This document shows, one piece after another, positions 7,006 through 7,886 of a stretch of DNA of 7,886 nt (the stretch's first letter is position 1; every line of letters starts with the position of its first letter). This DNA comes from CAZKCK01 sp964552325. GTDB lineage: Bacteria; Bacteroidota; Bacteroidia; Bacteroidales; TTA-H9. The notes under the pieces were generated by a model. The model saw only the letters and a program-made list of their open reading frames with translations, ran no database searches and was not told where the DNA came from. The translations under genes and the position numbers were made by a program. The DNA lies in the NCBI GenBank assembly GCA_964552325.1, contig CAZKHA010000160.1, positions 1 to 7,886 of the forward strand, given 5' to 3'.

Positions 7006-7692
7006 ATGACATCCCAAGAAGAAGCCTTGTTTTTTTATGCCGCCCTTTGCATTTCGGTGCTTTTAACCCGAATACCACGTATCGGGATGTTTTTTAGGGT
7101 CATCAACACCTTGGTGCACGAGTCAGGTCATGCGTTTATGGCCATCGCCACCAATGGGAGCGTGCTGAAAGTGGAGTTGTTCAGCGATTTATCGGGCATG
7201 GCCAAGACTGCCTCGGGCAGTTGGTTTTCGCGGTTTATGGTGTCGCTTTCGGGCTATATGTTTTCGTCGGTGATGGCTTGGGTGCTGTTTTTTATGGCCA
7301 ATGCCGGGCTTTACGAAATCGTGCTTTGGGTGTTGCTGGGTTTCGGGTTGGTTAATCTATTGTTCTTTGTGCGTAATAGTTACGGCATATTTTGGCTTTT
7401 AAGTTTTGTAACGGGCGTGGGGACTGTACTCTACTTTAACAATGCTATGGCCAACACCGTGTTTGTGGTTTGTGCTCTCATGCTGTTGTTGGGCGATTCG
7501 TTTATAAGCACCCTTGAGTTGTTTTTTATAGCCGTAAAAAAGCCCGCCAACGCGGGTGATGCCCGAAACCTGAAAGACTTGACCCATTTGCCAACCTTTT
7601 TCTGGGCTTTGGTGTTTCTTTGTTTCGCGGGTTATGTCCTTTGGGATGTCGTCCATCGGTTCTTTCCACCTATAAGCTTGATATTTAAATGA
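7006..7692 (+). CDS. M50B-like integral membrane zinc metalloprotease
   Basis: This 228-residue membrane protein matches the M50B-like family of intramembrane or membrane-embedded metalloproteases. The zinc motif HESGH (H38, E39, H42) lies in the second hydrophobic region, as in site-2-protease relatives. Further hydrophobic segments lie at about 8-22, 77-98, 103-122, 128-145, 150-177 and 198-214, so about six membrane passes. FVRNSYG (121-127) and GDARNLKDLT (184-193) resemble conserved blocks of this family as I recall them; D185 is a candidate third zinc ligand. Family members are presumed to cut membrane-bound substrates; the substrate here is unknown. The ATG at 7006 is chosen over an in-frame TTG at 6988 because the TTG is part of the candidate -7 element and the added residues (QKRIP) contribute no motif. 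The stop overlaps the next gene by four bases (ATGA), a strong sign of translational coupling. The gene is divergent from the helicase operon. Confidence 0.82.
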   Translation: MTSQEEALFFYAALCISVLLTRIPRIGMFFRVINTLVHESGHAFMAIATNGSVLKVELFSDLSGMAKTASGSWFSRFMVSLSGYMFSSVMAWVLFFMANAGLYEIVLWVLLGFGLVNLLFFVRNSYGIFWLLSFVTGVGTVLYFNNAMANTVFVVCALMLLLGDSFISTLELFFIAVKKPANAGDARNLKDLTHLPTFFWALVFLCFAGYVLWDVVHRFFPPISLIFK

Positions 7693-7883
7693 TTCAATAT
7701 ATTGTTACCATTGTAATCGTCTCTGTGGCCATGGGCATAGCCATTTATAAGCTCTATACTTCGGTTAAAAAACCCGAGGATGCTTGCAATAGCTGCGCTT
7801 CAAAAGGCTGCGACGGCTGTGGGGTTGCTGACCTAAAGCGCGAAATTGAAGAGAAACGCCAAAAAAGAAATCAAATTTTATAA
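7689..7883 (+). CDS. FeoB-associated-type Cys-rich small membrane protein
   Basis: This 64-residue protein has one N-terminal membrane segment (about residues 4-20), a short basic linker, then a compact Cys motif CNSC-x4-CDGC (C33, C36, C41, C44) and a charged, probably helical tail (48-62). The layout and size match the FeoB-associated Cys-rich membrane proteins usually encoded next to the ferrous-iron transporter FeoB; the four Cys could bind iron, zinc or an Fe-S centre. With the few charges on the linker (KK at 27-28), the Cys tail is probably cytoplasmic. The start codon overlaps the stop of the M50B gene (ATGA at 7689-7692), so the two are very likely translated together. No feoA or feoB lies in the window, though only three bases follow the stop and one could lie beyond. 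The TAA stop at 7881-7883 shows that the gene is complete. Confidence 0.8.
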   Translation: MIQYIVTIVIVSVAMGIAIYKLYTSVKKPEDACNSCASKGCDGCGVADLKREIEEKRQKRNQIL

Positions 7884-7886
7884 ACA

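Overview
The window looks like chromosomal DNA of a Bacteroidota bacterium, perhaps of the Cytophagales; the phylum is more secure than the order. The grounds are: start codons with no visible Shine-Dalgarno sequence, a promoter element matching the Bacteroidota -7 consensus TAnnTTTG at 6983-6990, several exported or lipid-anchored proteins, and a FeoB-associated-type Cys-rich mini-protein. Seven genes fill nearly all of the window. There is no RNA gene, CRISPR array, insertion sequence or phage gene that I can support, and no gene-free stretch longer than about 120 bases.

Minus strand, 6919 down to 887: four closely packed genes that probably form one transcription unit. In order of transcription they are an AddA/RecB-like UvrD-family helicase with a C-terminal PD-(D/E)XK nuclease (6919-3785), an exported trypsin-like serine protease (3783-2713; 1-nt gap), an exported GH3 glycosidase resembling NagZ (2753-1608; 41-nt overlap) and a two-module VOC/glyoxalase-fold protein (1597-887; 10-nt gap). 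A recombination enzyme thus sits at the head of an operon whose next two products act in the envelope. The proteins have no obvious shared pathway, so the unit may be no more than compact co-transcription. No AddB-like partner is present.

Minus strand, 770-72: a separate, clearly AT-richer gene for a Cys-rich lipoprotein of unknown function. It lies beyond a 116-nt gap that holds two small inverted repeats and looks like an accessory gene.

Plus strand, 7006-7883: divergent from the helicase across an 86-nt gap with candidate promoters for both directions. It carries an M50B-like membrane metalloprotease gene whose stop overlaps (ATGA) the start of a 64-residue Cys-rich single-pass membrane protein of the FeoB-associated type. 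No feoA or feoB is visible. This coupled pair is the most interesting arrangement in the window. Nothing here amounts to a clear new defence or mobile system; most of the region is ordinary core genome.
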